Source: Burkholderiales bacterium (GTDB lineage: Bacteria > Pseudomonadota > Gammaproteobacteria > Burkholderiales > Casimicrobiaceae). Taken from it: a stretch of DNA of 57,371 nucleotides. The stretch spans positions 1 through 57,371 of the forward strand of contig JAIRJZ010000047.1 in the NCBI GenBank assembly GCA_031260355.1, in the 5' to 3' direction. The notes beneath the pieces were generated by a model. That model saw only the letters and a list, made by a program, of their open reading frames with translations, was not told where the DNA came from and ran no database searches. Below, in pieces: positions 20,120 through 29,492 of the stretch. A program made the position numbers and the translations under genes. Within the stretch, counting starts at the first letter, position 1; every line of letters starts with the position of its first letter.

Positions 20120-20622
20120 TCGTCGCGCTCCTTTCCGGCCGCTTCGGCTCGCAGTTGCGCCAGCAAGGCATCGATTTGCGGTGGCGTCATCTTGCAGCAC
20201 ATCCGGTGGTGGTTGGTGAGCAACACCGGCGCTTCCTGACAAGCGCCCATGCATTCGCCCTGAAGCAACGTAAACATTCCGTCTGCGGTCGTTTCGCTCC
20301 AGCCGATGTTCAACGCCTCCTGCAAATGGCGCGCCGCCTTGTCTGCCCCCTGCAACAAACACGGCAAATTGGTGCACAGCGTCAATACATAGCGTCCCAC
20401 CGGCTTCAGATGGTACATCGAATAAAACGACGCCACTTCGTACACGGCCACCGGCGGCATGTTCAGATATGCCGCGACGTCACGCAACGATTCCGGCGAA
20501 AGCCAACCGCGTTCGCTCTGTACAATCGTCAACGCTGCCATCACTGCCGACTGCTCCCGGCCCGCCGGGTATTTGGCGATGGCCTGGTCGATCTTCTGGC
20601 AGACAGTAACGGAAAGCGGCAT
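20116..20622 (-). CDS. nuoE: NADH-quinone oxidoreductase subunit E
   Basis: 168 residues. The ATG at 20622 ([10 protein letters not shown]) is preferred because AAGGG lies 7 bases before it; the ATG at 20628 is too close to that site. The 2Fe-2S cluster N1a ligands are in [11 protein letters not shown] and [11 protein letters not shown]. It starts 13 bases after nuoD ends. Confidence 0.96.
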   Translation of the reverse strand: MPLSVTVCQKIDQAIAKYPAGREQSAVMAALTIVQSERGWLSPESLRDVAAYLNMPPVAVYEVASFYSMYHLKPVGRYVLTLCTNLPCLLQGADKAARHLQEALNIGWSETTADGMFTLLQGECMGACQEAPVLLTNHHRMCCKMTPPQIDALLAQLRAEAAGKERDE

Positions 20623-20635
20623 CGTCATTCCCTTC

Positions 20636-21883
20636 TCAACGGTCAACCGATCCGAACACGACATCGTAGGTGCCGATCAGCGCCACCACGTCGGACAACA
20701 TATGACCGGGCGCCATCGCCGCCAACATCGACAAATGCACGAAATCCGGCGTGTGCAGTTTGACGCGGTACGGCTTGTTGCCACCGTCGGAAATCATGTA
20801 CACGCCGAACTCGCCTTTCGGATGCTCGACCGCCGCGTACACCTCGCCGGCCGGCACCGGAAAGCCTTCGGAGAACAGTTTGAAATGGTGAATCAACGCC
20901 TCCATGTCGGCCTTTATTTCGGCGCGCGGTGGCGGCGCGATCTTGCGATTGTCGGTCATCACCGGGCCGGGATGGACGCGCAACCAATCGACACACTGCT
21001 GAATCAGCCGAACCGATTGCCGACATTCTTCCATCCGCACCAGATAGCGGTCATAACAGTCGCCGGTTGTCCCGGTCGGAATGTCGAAATCGAGTTTGTC
21101 ATAGACGGCATACGGCTGTTTCTTGCGTAAATCCCAGGCAACCCCTGAAGCGCGCAGCATAGGCCCGGTGCACCCCATCGCCATCGCTTGGTCGGCCGGT
21201 ATCACGCCAATGCCGACAGTGCGTTGTTTCCAGATACGGTTGTCGGTCAGCAAGGTTTCAAAATCGTCGAAGCGCGCCGGCAATTGTTTGATAAACGCTT
21301 CAATGAAATCAAGCAGCGTTCCTTGCCGGTTTGCGTTCATCCGCGCCAGTTCCTCGGCGCTGCGCAACGACGACCGGTACTGCGGCATTTTGTCGGGGAG
21401 ATCGCGGTACACGCCCCCCGGCCGGTAATAATTGGGATGCATCCGGGCGCCGCTGGTGGCTTCCAGAATGTCGAAAATGGATTCGCGTTCACGGGCGCAG
21501 AACAGAAAAACCGTCATCGCACCGAGGTCGAGTCCGCACGTCCCGAGCCACAGCAGGTGGTTCATGATCCGCGACAACTCGTCGAACATCACCCGCAGGT
21601 ATTGCGCGCGTACCGGCACGTCGAGTTGCAGCAGCTTTTCGACGGCCAGACAAAATGCGTGCTCGCTCGTCATCATCGACATGTAGTCGAGCCGCTCCAT
21701 GTACGGCAGTCCCTGGAGGTAGGTCTTGTGTTCGATCAGCTTTTCGGTGCCGCGATGCAGCAACCCGATATGCGGATCGGCGCGCACCACCACCTCACCA
21801 TCCATCTCCATGACGAGACGCAATACCCCGTGCGTTGACGGATGTTGCGGTCCGAAATTGAGCTGATAGTGGTGCTCGCTCAT
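20636..21883 (-). CDS. nuoD: NADH-quinone oxidoreductase subunit D
   Basis: 415 residues. It is related to the hydrogenase large subunit and lines the quinone pocket, with the conserved histidine in [20 protein letters not shown]. It is separate from nuoC, unlike the fused NuoCD of enterobacteria. The C-terminus FGSVDR is standard. It starts one base after the nuoC stop. Confidence 0.98.
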   Translation of the reverse strand: MSEHHYQLNFGPQHPSTHGVLRLVMEMDGEVVVRADPHIGLLHRGTEKLIEHKTYLQGLPYMERLDYMSMMTSEHAFCLAVEKLLQLDVPVRAQYLRVMFDELSRIMNHLLWLGTCGLDLGAMTVFLFCARERESIFDILEATSGARMHPNYYRPGGVYRDLPDKMPQYRSSLRSAEELARMNANRQGTLLDFIEAFIKQLPARFDDFETLLTDNRIWKQRTVGIGVIPADQAMAMGCTGPMLRASGVAWDLRKKQPYAVYDKLDFDIPTGTTGDCYDRYLVRMEECRQSVRLIQQCVDWLRVHPGPVMTDNRKIAPPPRAEIKADMEALIHHFKLFSEGFPVPAGEVYAAVEHPKGEFGVYMISDGGNKPYRVKLHTPDFVHLSMLAAMAPGHMLSDVVALIGTYDVVFGSVDR

Positions 21884-21884
21884 T

Positions 21885-22514
21885 TCAGCCTTTCGGTTCG
21901 GCAGGAGGCGGTGACAGCGGAGTGCTGTCGCCGTAATGCGGTTCGCGGACGATGCGCGGTACGTTGTCGCGCGGTTCGATCGTCACCGGTTCGTACACGA
22001 TTCGTTTCTGCTCCGGATCGTAGCGCATTTCGAGATGTCCCGACAGCGGAAAATCTTTTCGGAACGGGTGCCCGGTGAAACCGTAATCGGTAAGAATCCG
22101 GCGCAGATCGGGGTGGTCGTCGAAAGCGATGCCGAACATATCGAAACATTCGCGCTCCATCCAGTTCGCCATCGGCCACAGCGACACCACCGAGGGAACT
22201 GCCGGTTCCGTTTCATCTTCGGCAAAAACGCGAACCCGCAACCGCCAGCAATGTTTCGTTGACAGCAAATGGTAAGCGACGGCGAAGCGCGGCGCGGCGG
22301 GATCGCGGCCGGTAAATTCCCGGTAATCAACGCCCGCGATATCGCTCAGCGCGTCGAACGACAGAGCAGGATCGTCACGCAGACGTTGCATCGTCGCCGA
22401 CAGTCGCGTTACCGGCACTTCCAGCGTCAGTTCGCGAAGCGCCTCAGTGAGGTTGGCGCCGTCGCCGAGAATCCCGGTCAGCGCTGTTTTGAGTTGCGAC
22501 AGCGGCGGTCTCAT
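21885..22514 (-). CDS. nuoC: NADH-quinone oxidoreductase subunit C
   Basis: 209 residues from the ATG at 22514 ([12 protein letters not shown]), overlapping the nuoB stop as ATGA. It is a peripheral-arm structural subunit with the motif [20 protein letters not shown], then [20 protein letters not shown]. The proline-rich tail ([13 protein letters not shown]) is usual for the betaproteobacterial form. Confidence 0.96.
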   Translation of the reverse strand: MRPPLSQLKTALTGILGDGANLTEALRELTLEVPVTRLSATMQRLRDDPALSFDALSDIAGVDYREFTGRDPAAPRFAVAYHLLSTKHCWRLRVRVFAEDETEPAVPSVVSLWPMANWMERECFDMFGIAFDDHPDLRRILTDYGFTGHPFRKDFPLSGHLEMRYDPEQKRIVYEPVTIEPRDNVPRIVREPHYGDSTPLSPPPAEPKG

Positions 22515-23041
22515 GAGCGTTTCACCATCCGTGTCCGCCAGATTTTGTTCTGCAATTGCAGAATGCCGTACACCAACGCTTCCGCCGTCGGCGGGCAGCC
22601 GGGGACATAAATATCGACCGGCACGATGCGATGGCAGCCGCGCACCACCGAATACGAATAATGGTAATAACCGCCGCCGTTGGCGCACGACCCCATCGAA
22701 ATCACCCAGCGCGGCTCGGGCATTTGATCGTAAACCCGCCGCAGCGCGGGAGCCATCTTGTTGCACAAGGTTCCCGCGACGATCATCACGTCTGCCTGTC
22801 GCGGGCTCGGGCGAAACATTGTTCCGAAGCGGTCGAGGTCGTAACGCGCCGCTCCGGCGTTCATCATTTCCATGGCGCAGCACGCCAATCCGAACGTCAC
22901 CGGCCACATCGAGCCGTCGCGCGCCCAAGCGACGAGGCTGGCCAACGTCGTCGTCGCAAAACCGTGCGTCGCAACGTTTTCATTCAACATAGCGGCAGCG
23001 ACTTGGTGATCGGGCGTCAGTGAAGCCGGCGTCAAAGCCAT
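22511..23041 (-). CDS. nuoB: NADH-quinone oxidoreductase subunit B
   Basis: 176 residues from the ATG at 23041 ([14 protein letters not shown]), which has GAGG about 10 bases upstream. An internal ATG at 22990 ([10 protein letters not shown]) gives the more common short N-terminus and is possible. It binds cluster N2, the final electron donor to quinone, through [24 protein letters not shown] and [12 protein letters not shown]. Confidence 0.97.
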   Translation of the reverse strand: MALTPASLTPDHQVAAAMLNENVATHGFATTTLASLVAWARDGSMWPVTFGLACCAMEMMNAGAARYDLDRFGTMFRPSPRQADVMIVAGTLCNKMAPALRRVYDQMPEPRWVISMGSCANGGGYYHYSYSVVRGCHRIVPVDIYVPGCPPTAEALVYGILQLQNKIWRTRMVKRS

Positions 23042-23052
23042 GATGTTCAGCC

Positions 23053-23409
23053 TCAATCCCATTCCAGCGCTTTGCGGCGCCATTCATAGACCAGCCCCAA
23101 GCCCAGCAAGCCCAAAAAGACCAGCATTGCGAAAAATCCGGTATTGCCGATTTCCGGCAACGCGACCGCCCACGGCAGCAGAAAAATCAACTCGATATCA
23201 AAGAGGATGAAGAGGATCGCCACCAGATAGTAGCGGATGTTGAACGGCGAACGGGCATCTTCCAGAGCATCGAAACCGCATTCGTAGGGTAATTGTTTTT
23301 CGGGATTAGGACGCAGCGGAGAAAACAGCCAACTCAGCGCTAGCATCGACAGGCCAATTATCAGGCCTGTAAGCGTGATGAGAAGAATCGGAAAGTAAAT
23401 CCCTTGCAT
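23053..23409 (-). CDS. nuoA: NADH-quinone oxidoreductase subunit A
   Basis: 118 residues from the ATG at 23409 ([20 protein letters not shown]). It has three membrane helices and the quinone-site loop [20 protein letters not shown], then [20 protein letters not shown]. It is the first gene of the 14-subunit operon, whose genes overlap or are separated by at most about 20 bases apart from the small ORF between nuoL and nuoM. Confidence 0.97.
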   Translation of the reverse strand: MQGIYFPILLITLTGLIIGLSMLALSWLFSPLRPNPEKQLPYECGFDALEDARSPFNIRYYLVAILFILFDIELIFLLPWAVALPEIGNTGFFAMLVFLGLLGLGLVYEWRRKALEWD

Positions 23410-23597
23410 GTCACTTCTGTCCAGGTTACATCGCTTAACCTGTTCACTACTTCGCACCGCACGATCCGGTCCCTGCTACCGCTTTGCCGTTGTACCTGAA
23501 GACCGTTTCTCAACCTTGGTGAACAGACTCGCTGCAACCCAAGACGCCCGTGCCATTGTCTCCGATTGCTGTCGAAATCATACCACCGAATCTGAAA

Positions 23598-23603
23598 ATT
23601 ATA
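23598..23603 (-). promoter_or_regulatory. possible -10 of the nuo operon
   Basis: On the minus strand a TATAAT sits about 190 bases upstream of nuoA, with a second candidate TATGAT about 20 bases further downstream. No good -35 matches either at 16-18 bases, so this is a weak call. The rest of 23410-23745 holds no gene; the tRNA-Leu often found before nuoA is not here. Confidence 0.35.
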
Positions 23604-23745
23604 ACCCCTTTGCGACAGAGGAATTTTCCGTCTCTCGACGACCTTAATGTATCCCTATTGCGACAAGGGAAGCTCCCGGGTTCGCCGCGATCATTCAAAC
23701 TTCAGCGGGTTAATTCTTTAAAGAAATATTGCCGAAGTTTCTTCT

Positions 23746-24915
23746 TCAGCCCTGCCGCAATGTCAGCACCGTCACCTCAGTCGGCACACCGATCCGGAAC
23801 GGCAACAAATGACCGGTGCCGCCCGAAACATACAAGTGTGCATCGTCCAATCGGTAATACCCGAGCGGATAGTCGAACAATTCGGCAAAAGACATTTTGC
23901 CGATGCTCCATTGGCCGCCGTGGGTATGACCGGCCAGCGTCAACGCAGCGCCTCGTGCCGCCGAAAAGCGGAAAAAATCCGGATGGTGGGTCAGGCACAG
24001 AATCAGCGCATTCTCTCCGGCGGCTATTCCGGCGAACGCTTTCTGAGCGGAAGCCTCCATCTGCCGCAGTAATTTTTCTTTCGGCGGCATGTGGCTGCCG
24101 CTCGCCGACATCGGATAATCGACCCCCACGACGGCGAGCGTTTCTCCTTCGTGCGCCAGACACATCGATTGATCCACCAGCAAATGCAACCGTCCCGACG
24201 CGCCGTAGCGGGTGTATGCCGCCATGATCGGATCGATGTGCCTTCTTTCATGATTGCCGAGGACGCAGACTGTCCCATGCGTCGCCCGACACTGCAACAG
24301 CGCTTCAAATGTTTCATCGATCTGGGACAGATCGTCGATCAAATCGCCGGTCATCACCTGCACATCGACACCGGCTTCGTCGAGCGCCGCTACCGCCTGG
24401 CGCAAATACGCGGGCGTGATGAAATTGGCAACGTGCACATCGGAAAGCTGGCCGATGCGAAAACCGTCAAACGCCGCTGGCAAATGCTTCAACGGAATGT
24501 CAACATGACGCACTTCAAACGGTTTGCCGGCATTGACGACACCGGTGGCCGCTACCGAACTGGCGGCGACGGACATCGTGATGACCGGCGCCGCCGACAA
24601 TAGCAGGCGACGTTCCCGATCCGGCAGTTGCGGCGAACGCAGAACTTTCCGGTACAGCCAGCGCAGTACCAGAAAAAGAACGCCGGTAGCCGTCAACAGC
24701 GCCATCGTGACGCTCCACATGATCGTCACGATCATGAACGGCGTCGTCATCCACAACGTGCTCCCCTCGGCGCGTCCGAACATCCACAGCAGATGAATAC
24801 CGACGGCCACGCCACAAAAAAACCACCAGGCTTTTCGCAGCCCCACGGGTATGCACCACCACAGGACGATACCCGCCAGCAAGGTGAACAACAGCGATAA
24901 AACAAAAAGGGACAT
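23746..24915 (-). CDS. membrane-anchored metallophosphoesterase (calcineurin-like)
   Basis: 389 residues from the ATG at 24915. About 4 hydrophobic helices fill the first 130 residues, and the catalytic domain follows. The metallophosphoesterase motifs are in order: GQLSDVHVANF, VMTGDLIDD, VLGNHERR, LCLTHHPD, LAGHTHGGQWS. The domain order resembles YkuE/YaeI-type enzymes, some of which act on lipid-linked phosphates, but the substrate cannot be read from sequence. It is transcribed alone, between nuoA and a GST-like gene. Confidence 0.85.
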   Translation of the reverse strand: MSLFVLSLLFTLLAGIVLWWCIPVGLRKAWWFFCGVAVGIHLLWMFGRAEGSTLWMTTPFMIVTIMWSVTMALLTATGVLFLVLRWLYRKVLRSPQLPDRERRLLLSAAPVITMSVAASSVAATGVVNAGKPFEVRHVDIPLKHLPAAFDGFRIGQLSDVHVANFITPAYLRQAVAALDEAGVDVQVMTGDLIDDLSQIDETFEALLQCRATHGTVCVLGNHERRHIDPIMAAYTRYGASGRLHLLVDQSMCLAHEGETLAVVGVDYPMSASGSHMPPKEKLLRQMEASAQKAFAGIAAGENALILCLTHHPDFFRFSAARGAALTLAGHTHGGQWSIGKMSFAELFDYPLGYYRLDDAHLYVSGGTGHLLPFRIGVPTEVTVLTLRQG

Positions 24916-25064
24916 AATAGCGATTCTGTCGTTCTTGACGACACACTCCAGCAACAAACCGAACCATAGCACAGCTTGCGGGCGGTTCTTGCGATGCCCT
25001 GCCCCGATATGTCACCAAACAAAACCTTCGCTCAGCCGTTGCTCAGAAGAGTGAGAGCACGTTG

Positions 25065-25730
25065 TTACCTACTGGCGGCGGCGCTTGATTTCAGTGCCCT
25101 CAAAGATTCGGGTTGGGCCTTGAGCGCCTGTGGCGAAGTCGCTGCGAAAGAAGGTCTTTTTTCCCATTGCTGCAAGATTTCCGATGTCTTTGCGGTGGCA
25201 GCGGTTTGAAACAGCTCAGGCAATCTGAAGCGCACATAGGCCAACGCCACCGCGAGGCAAAGATCGGCAATCGACAGCCTTGACGCCGTTGTTCCGTAAG
25301 GCGGCGCGTGAAAAAACTGCTCCAGTTCAGCCAGGGCGCGGCTCACGCCCTCTTCGCTGCGAGCGATCAGTTCGCAGTTTTTCGGTGGTGCGACAAAGCG
25401 CTGCAAAACCACACGACGGAAAGCCATCTCCATCAAGGTTTTTCCCTTCGCCAGACGGTGTAAACCAGAGGCAACGCGCCATTCGACGTTAGCGGTTTTT
25501 TCGTTCAGCCCCAGCAGGTATTGGCAGACAAGCAGACTTTCAAAAACGGCCGGTTCGTTTTCGGGTTTCAACGTCGGCACCGTCGAAAACGGATTGATCG
25601 CCGTGAGTGAACCGGGCGATGCCCAGGGATCGACCCAGACGAGCGAAAAATCTTCTACCCCCGCTTCCAGAGCGGTGACCAAAACCCACCGCGCAAACGG
25701 AGAAGTGTCGTTCAGATAAAGTTGCATCAT
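25065..25730 (-). CDS. glutathione S-transferase family protein
   Basis: 221 residues. The N-terminal thioredoxin-like domain (residues 1-80) starts QLYLNDTSPFARWVLVTAL and contains STVPTL (cis-proline) and the glutathione-contact pair ES in AVFESLLVCQYL. An all-helical C-terminal domain follows with SIADLCLAVALAYVRFRLPE. The usual catalytic Cys/Ser of the CxxC position is replaced by SPFA, as in YfcF/SspA-like groups. No substrate is inferred. A second ATG at 25727 is equally possible. Confidence 0.8.
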   Translation of the reverse strand: MMQLYLNDTSPFARWVLVTALEAGVEDFSLVWVDPWASPGSLTAINPFSTVPTLKPENEPAVFESLLVCQYLLGLNEKTANVEWRVASGLHRLAKGKTLMEMAFRRVVLQRFVAPPKNCELIARSEEGVSRALAELEQFFHAPPYGTTASRLSIADLCLAVALAYVRFRLPELFQTAATAKTSEILQQWEKRPSFAATSPQALKAQPESLRALKSSAAASR

Positions 25731-25854
25731 GGCGTCCTTTCAGTCAGCCGTTTTCAAGGAAGAAGATTTTATCGGCTTTACTCCCATACAGCGTCTTGCA
25801 AAGGTCGTTTAGCTTTCTACTTTTAATCGAGCTTTTTTAGGGGCAGATTACCGA

Positions 25855-26409
25855 TTACGTCTGCTTATAATGAAATAGCACCCACCCGGCTTGGCTAAAA
25901 TGTACCGCGTAAAGAAAAAGCAAAAAAAGCGCCATCGCTACACATGCCCTCACCTCTTGAAACTTTCCGTCCTTAAATAATTTAACCTCATCAAGTACGC
26001 TAACCCCATTCAAACCGCCAAGGAGCGGTTTCCTCAACATCCTGCAAAAAGCTTCTCTTGTTAAAAAATAACCGATTATTGTCAAAGCCAAAAACAAAGA
26101 CTCCAAACTTTCATTTGGAAGCCGGACTCTATCCCCGCCCATTCCTTTATAAAGATAAAAAATGGAAAACGCAGCAAAATTAAGCTCTAAAATTTTCATC
26201 GCAAAGCGAGACACCCTGCTGCTCATATGCTCCAAAGACAAGGCGCAAACAATCGATACAACAAAAGGTAAAAAGCAGAAAAGGATAACGAACAATCCCG
26301 TTGCAAGCGAACGGTACCACTCGCCAGGAAATTCCTCACTATAAGCCCACCATTGCCAAATAATTAAAACTAATACGTAAACAATTGGCGGCAGATGTTT
26401 AATCCTCAT
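25855..26409 (-). CDS. unknown integral membrane protein
   Basis: 184 residues, not recognised. Hydrophobic segments near residues 8-24, 36-60, 71-88, 104-120 and 155-175 suggest four or five helices, with basic loops (KHL, RKPLLGG) between them. The coding DNA is much richer in A+T than the flanks, and no good ribosome binding site precedes the ATG. It lies beside a truncated transporter gene, so it probably arrived by horizontal transfer. The long open frame and clean hydrophobic pattern are the only support. Confidence 0.55.
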   Translation of the reverse strand: MRIKHLPPIVYVLVLIIWQWWAYSEEFPGEWYRSLATGLFVILFCFLPFVVSIVCALSLEHMSSRVSRFAMKILELNFAAFSIFYLYKGMGGDRVRLPNESLESLFLALTIIGYFLTREAFCRMLRKPLLGGLNGVSVLDEVKLFKDGKFQEVRACVAMALFLLFLYAVHFSQAGWVLFHYKQT

Positions 26410-26477
26410 AATTAGAACTATCCAAAAATAATTAAGGCGCGATTCATCAACACTTCACTTGCCGCGATGAATGCCGC

Positions 26478-26520
26478 TAATCCCGCCGTTTTTTCCCGTC
26501 GCTTATCTCATAATCCCGCC
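26478..26520. repeat. 10-base direct repeat at the end of the MFS remnant
   Basis: TAATCCCGCC occurs at 26478-26487 and again at 26511-26520. The second copy overlaps the point where the transporter frame breaks off. It could mark the recombination that removed the rest of the gene. Confidence 0.5.
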
Positions 26521-26681
26521 AAGGTCGCTACGCCGAGGTAGGAGGCCTCGCTTTTGGTGAACCAACCCGCGCCGATCAGCGCCGGCATCAACGCGATGTA
26601 GGCAAACCGGCCAACCCCGTTGCCGACGAAAGTTGCTGAAAGTCCAGCGAAGCTCAGCTTTGTCAACGCCGGATCGTTCAT
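26508..26681 (-). pseudogene. truncated MFS transporter (YbfB/YjiJ-like), N-terminal remnant
   Basis: A 57-codon frame encodes LTKLSFAGLSATFVGNGVGR, then FAYIALMPALIGAGWFTKSE and ASYLGVATLAGL, and then stops. This matches the first two helices of the YbfB/YjiJ family of MFS transporters (LAGL.A..VG.G.GRFAY..L.PAL...GW....A.YLG..NLAGY). Normal members have about 390 residues, so over 80 percent of the gene is missing. Downstream lies unrelated AT-rich DNA. It is a remnant, not a functional gene. Confidence 0.8.
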
Positions 26682-26764
26682 CGCAACTTACTTTTTCATT
26701 TTTACGCAGATTTCAGGCCAACGACTCTCGTACCGACGCGCGCGCCCTTTCTGTGAGACTTTGC

Positions 26765-26802
26765 CGGCGCATGAAACGAGAGAAATTTCGTTTCATGCGC
26801 CG
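26765..26802. repeat. strong inverted repeat after the sucAB-lpd operon
   Basis: A perfect 15-base stem CGGCGCATGAAACGA / TCGTTTCATGCGCCG with an 8-base loop lies 8 bases past the lpd stop. No T-tract follows on either strand. It may protect the 3' end of the gltA-sucAB-lpd mRNA or help factor-dependent termination. Confidence 0.8.
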
Positions 26803-26809
26803 AAGTTTC

Positions 26810-28249
26810 TCAAAAATTCAGAGCCCGCCCGTCCAGCGCCAGCGCGGCTTCTTTGACGGTTTCCGTCAGGGTCGGATGCGCATGGCAGATGCGCGCAATG
26901 TCTTCGCTCGCCGCACCGAATTCCATCGCGGTGACGCCTTCCATCACCAGTTCCGAAGCCATCGGCCCGATGATGTGCAAACCGAGTACGCGATCGGTCG
27001 CCGCGTCGGCCAGCCATTTGACGAATCCCCGCGTGTCGCCGAGCGCACGGGCGCGACCGTTCGCCATGAACGGCACGCTTCCCGCCCGGTACGAAACGCC
27101 GGCGGCTTTGAGTTGTTGTTCGGTTTTGCCGACCCAGGCGATCTCGGGAGAGGTATAGATCACAAAGGGAACCGTGTTGAAGTCGACATGCGGCTTCTGC
27201 CCGGCCAGCCGTTCGGCCACCGCCACGCCCTCTTCTTCGGCCTTGTGCGCCAGCATTGGGCCGCGCACCACATCGCCGATGGCCCAGACGTTGGGCAGGT
27301 TGGTGCGGCAATGGTCATCGACCGCAATGAAGCCGCGCTCGTCGAGCGCCAGTCCGACCGCCTCTGCGTTCAGCCCACGGGTATTCGGTACGCGGCCGAT
27401 CGAAACGATGAGTTTGTCGAACACCGCTTTTTGCGCGGCACCGGTTGCGTCGGTGTACTCCACCGCAAGCTCTTTGGCACCGTTCTTGACGCCGGTGATT
27501 TTCACACCAGTGTGGATCACCAATCCCTGCGCCTTGAACAGCTTTGCCGCTTCTTTGGCAACCGCTGCATCGGCAACGCCGAGGAATTCGGGCAAGGCTT
27601 CGAGCAGCGTCACCTCCGCGCCCAGTCGCCGCCAGACCGAGCCCATTTCGAGGCCGATCACGCCGGCGCCGACGACGCCCAGGCGTTTCGGCGTTTCGGT
27701 CAACGCCAGCGCGCCTTCATTGTCGAGAACGCGCTTGTTGTCGAACGGCGCTTCGGGCAACGCGCGCGGCGACGAGCCGGTAGCGACGATGACATGCGCG
27801 GCAGTCAGGGTTTCCGCGTTTTTATTGACGCCGACCGGCGAAACGTTCAACCGCCAACCATTGCCTTCTTTGCCTTCAAACGCTGCCCGCCCCTGAAAAA
27901 ACGTGATCTTGTTTTTCTTGAACAGGTAGAGAATGCCTTCGTTGGTTTGTTGAACGATCTTCGCCTTGCGGGCGATCATTTTCGGTACGTCGATGCTCAG
28001 GTCTTTCAAGCCGATACCATGCTCGGAAAAGTGCGCGCGTGCCGTATCGAAATGCTCGGACGATTGCAGCAGTGCTTTCGACGGAATGCAGCCGACGTTG
28101 GTGCAGGTGCCGCCCGGGGCAGGTTTGCCGTCGGCGCGTACACCGTCATCGACACAGGCCACCGTGAAACCCAACTGCGCCGCCCGGATCGCCGCGATAT
28201 AACCACCGGGGCCGGCTCCGATCACCACCACATCAAATGCGCTTGCCAT
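26810..28249 (-). CDS. lpd: dihydrolipoyl dehydrogenase (E3 of 2-oxoglutarate dehydrogenase)
   Basis: 479 residues. It reoxidises dihydrolipoamide on SucB with NAD+. The FAD-binding site is [20 protein letters not shown] at the N-terminus, the redox disulphide is [16 protein letters not shown] (Cys49/Cys54), the NAD site is [20 protein letters not shown], and the catalytic His-Glu pair is in [10 protein letters not shown]. It has no lipoyl domain at the N-terminus. It is the last gene of the gltA-sucA-sucB-lpd operon. Confidence 0.97.
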   Translation of the reverse strand: MASAFDVVVIGAGPGGYIAAIRAAQLGFTVACVDDGVRADGKPAPGGTCTNVGCIPSKALLQSSEHFDTARAHFSEHGIGLKDLSIDVPKMIARKAKIVQQTNEGILYLFKKNKITFFQGRAAFEGKEGNGWRLNVSPVGVNKNAETLTAAHVIVATGSSPRALPEAPFDNKRVLDNEGALALTETPKRLGVVGAGVIGLEMGSVWRRLGAEVTLLEALPEFLGVADAAVAKEAAKLFKAQGLVIHTGVKITGVKNGAKELAVEYTDATGAAQKAVFDKLIVSIGRVPNTRGLNAEAVGLALDERGFIAVDDHCRTNLPNVWAIGDVVRGPMLAHKAEEEGVAVAERLAGQKPHVDFNTVPFVIYTSPEIAWVGKTEQQLKAAGVSYRAGSVPFMANGRARALGDTRGFVKWLADAATDRVLGLHIIGPMASELVMEGVTAMEFGAASEDIARICHAHPTLTETVKEAALALDGRALNF

Positions 28250-28267
28250 CGTTTTTCTCAGCCTCTA

Positions 28268-29476
28268 TCAAATGTCCAGCAGGATGCGCGCCGGGTCTTC
28301 CAGCGCTTCCTTGATCGCTACCAGCGACAGCACCGCCTCGCGACCGTCAATCAAACGGTGGTCGTACGACAGCGCCAGATAATTCATCGGCCGGATCACG
28401 ATCTGACCGCCTTCAACCACCGGTCGTTCCTTGGTCGCATGAACGCCGAGAATCGCCGATTGCGGCGGGTTGATGATCGGCGTCGACATCATCGAACCGA
28501 AAACGCCGCCGTTGCTGATCGTGAACGTGCCGCCGGTCAATTCTTCGATGGTGAGCTTGCCTTCCTGGGCGCGCTTGCCGAACTCACCGATTTGTTTTTC
28601 GATTTCGACAAACGATTTCTGATCGGCATCGCGCAGGATCGGCACCACCAGTCCGCGCGGGCTGCCGACCGCCACACCGATATCGAAATAACCGTGGTAC
28701 ACCACGTCGTTGCCGTCGATCGAGGCATTGACGAGCGGATATTTCTTCAGCGCATAGACCACCGCCTTGACGAAGAAGCCCATGAAACCCAAGCGAATGC
28801 CGTGCGCCTTCTCGAAACGGTCACGGTATTTGTTGCGCAAATCCATCACCGGCTGCATGTTGACTTCGTTGAACGTGGTCAAGATCGCCGCCGTCGATTG
28901 CGATTCCACCAACCGCTCGGCAACACGTTGACGCAGCCGCGACATCGGCACGCGCTGTTCGATGCGGCCGGACTCCGTCGCGCCGCTCACGGTCGGCAGC
29001 GGTGCCGCTGCAACGGTTGCCGGTGTGGCCGTTGCCGACGCTTTTGCGCCGGCATCCATCGCGTCGGCCTTGGTAATCCTGCCGCCGCGGCCGCTGCCTC
29101 CGACATCCGCCGCCGTCAAGTTCTTTTCTTCCATCAGCTTGCGGGCGGTCGGAAGCGCCGCTGCTGTGGCAACAACCGTCGGAGTTGCCGCCGGTTTGGT
29201 TTCCGCTGTCGGAGCCGCTTGAGTCGGTGCTACCGTCGCTGCGGTGTCAAGCACAGCGAGCACTTGTCCGGCTTTCACGACCGCGCCGTCATTTTCGATG
29301 ATTTCGGTCAACACACCAACCTCGGGCGCCGGCAGTTCCAGCACCACCTTGTCGGTTTCGAGGTCGATCAGGTTTTCGTCGCGGGCGACGATGTCCCCCG
29401 GCTTTTTGTGCCATTGCACCAACGTTGCTTCAGTGACCGATTCCGGAAGTGGCGGAACTTTGATTTCGATCTTCAT
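28268..29476 (-). CDS. sucB: dihydrolipoyllysine succinyltransferase (E2 of 2-oxoglutarate dehydrogenase)
   Basis: 402 residues. It transfers succinyl groups from SucA to CoA. The lipoyl domain (1-75) carries Lys43 in ETDKVVLEL. An Ala/Thr/Pro-rich linker follows, then the E3-binding domain ([27 protein letters not shown]), and the catalytic domain ends with [12 protein letters not shown], whose His and Asp are the active-site residues. AGAGGA precedes the ATG. It is followed by lpd after 18 bases. Confidence 0.97.
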   Translation of the reverse strand: MKIEIKVPPLPESVTEATLVQWHKKPGDIVARDENLIDLETDKVVLELPAPEVGVLTEIIENDGAVVKAGQVLAVLDTAATVAPTQAAPTAETKPAATPTVVATAAALPTARKLMEEKNLTAADVGGSGRGGRITKADAMDAGAKASATATPATVAAAPLPTVSGATESGRIEQRVPMSRLRQRVAERLVESQSTAAILTTFNEVNMQPVMDLRNKYRDRFEKAHGIRLGFMGFFVKAVVYALKKYPLVNASIDGNDVVYHGYFDIGVAVGSPRGLVVPILRDADQKSFVEIEKQIGEFGKRAQEGKLTIEELTGGTFTISNGGVFGSMMSTPIINPPQSAILGVHATKERPVVEGGQIVIRPMNYLALSYDHRLIDGREAVLSLVAIKEALEDPARILLDI

Positions 29477-29492
29477 GCATTTCCTCTGTATA

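Noticed and set aside
23410-23745. tRNA-Leu expected upstream of nuoA
   Set aside because: I searched both strands for the T-loop pattern GGTTCGAnTCC and found none in this spacer.
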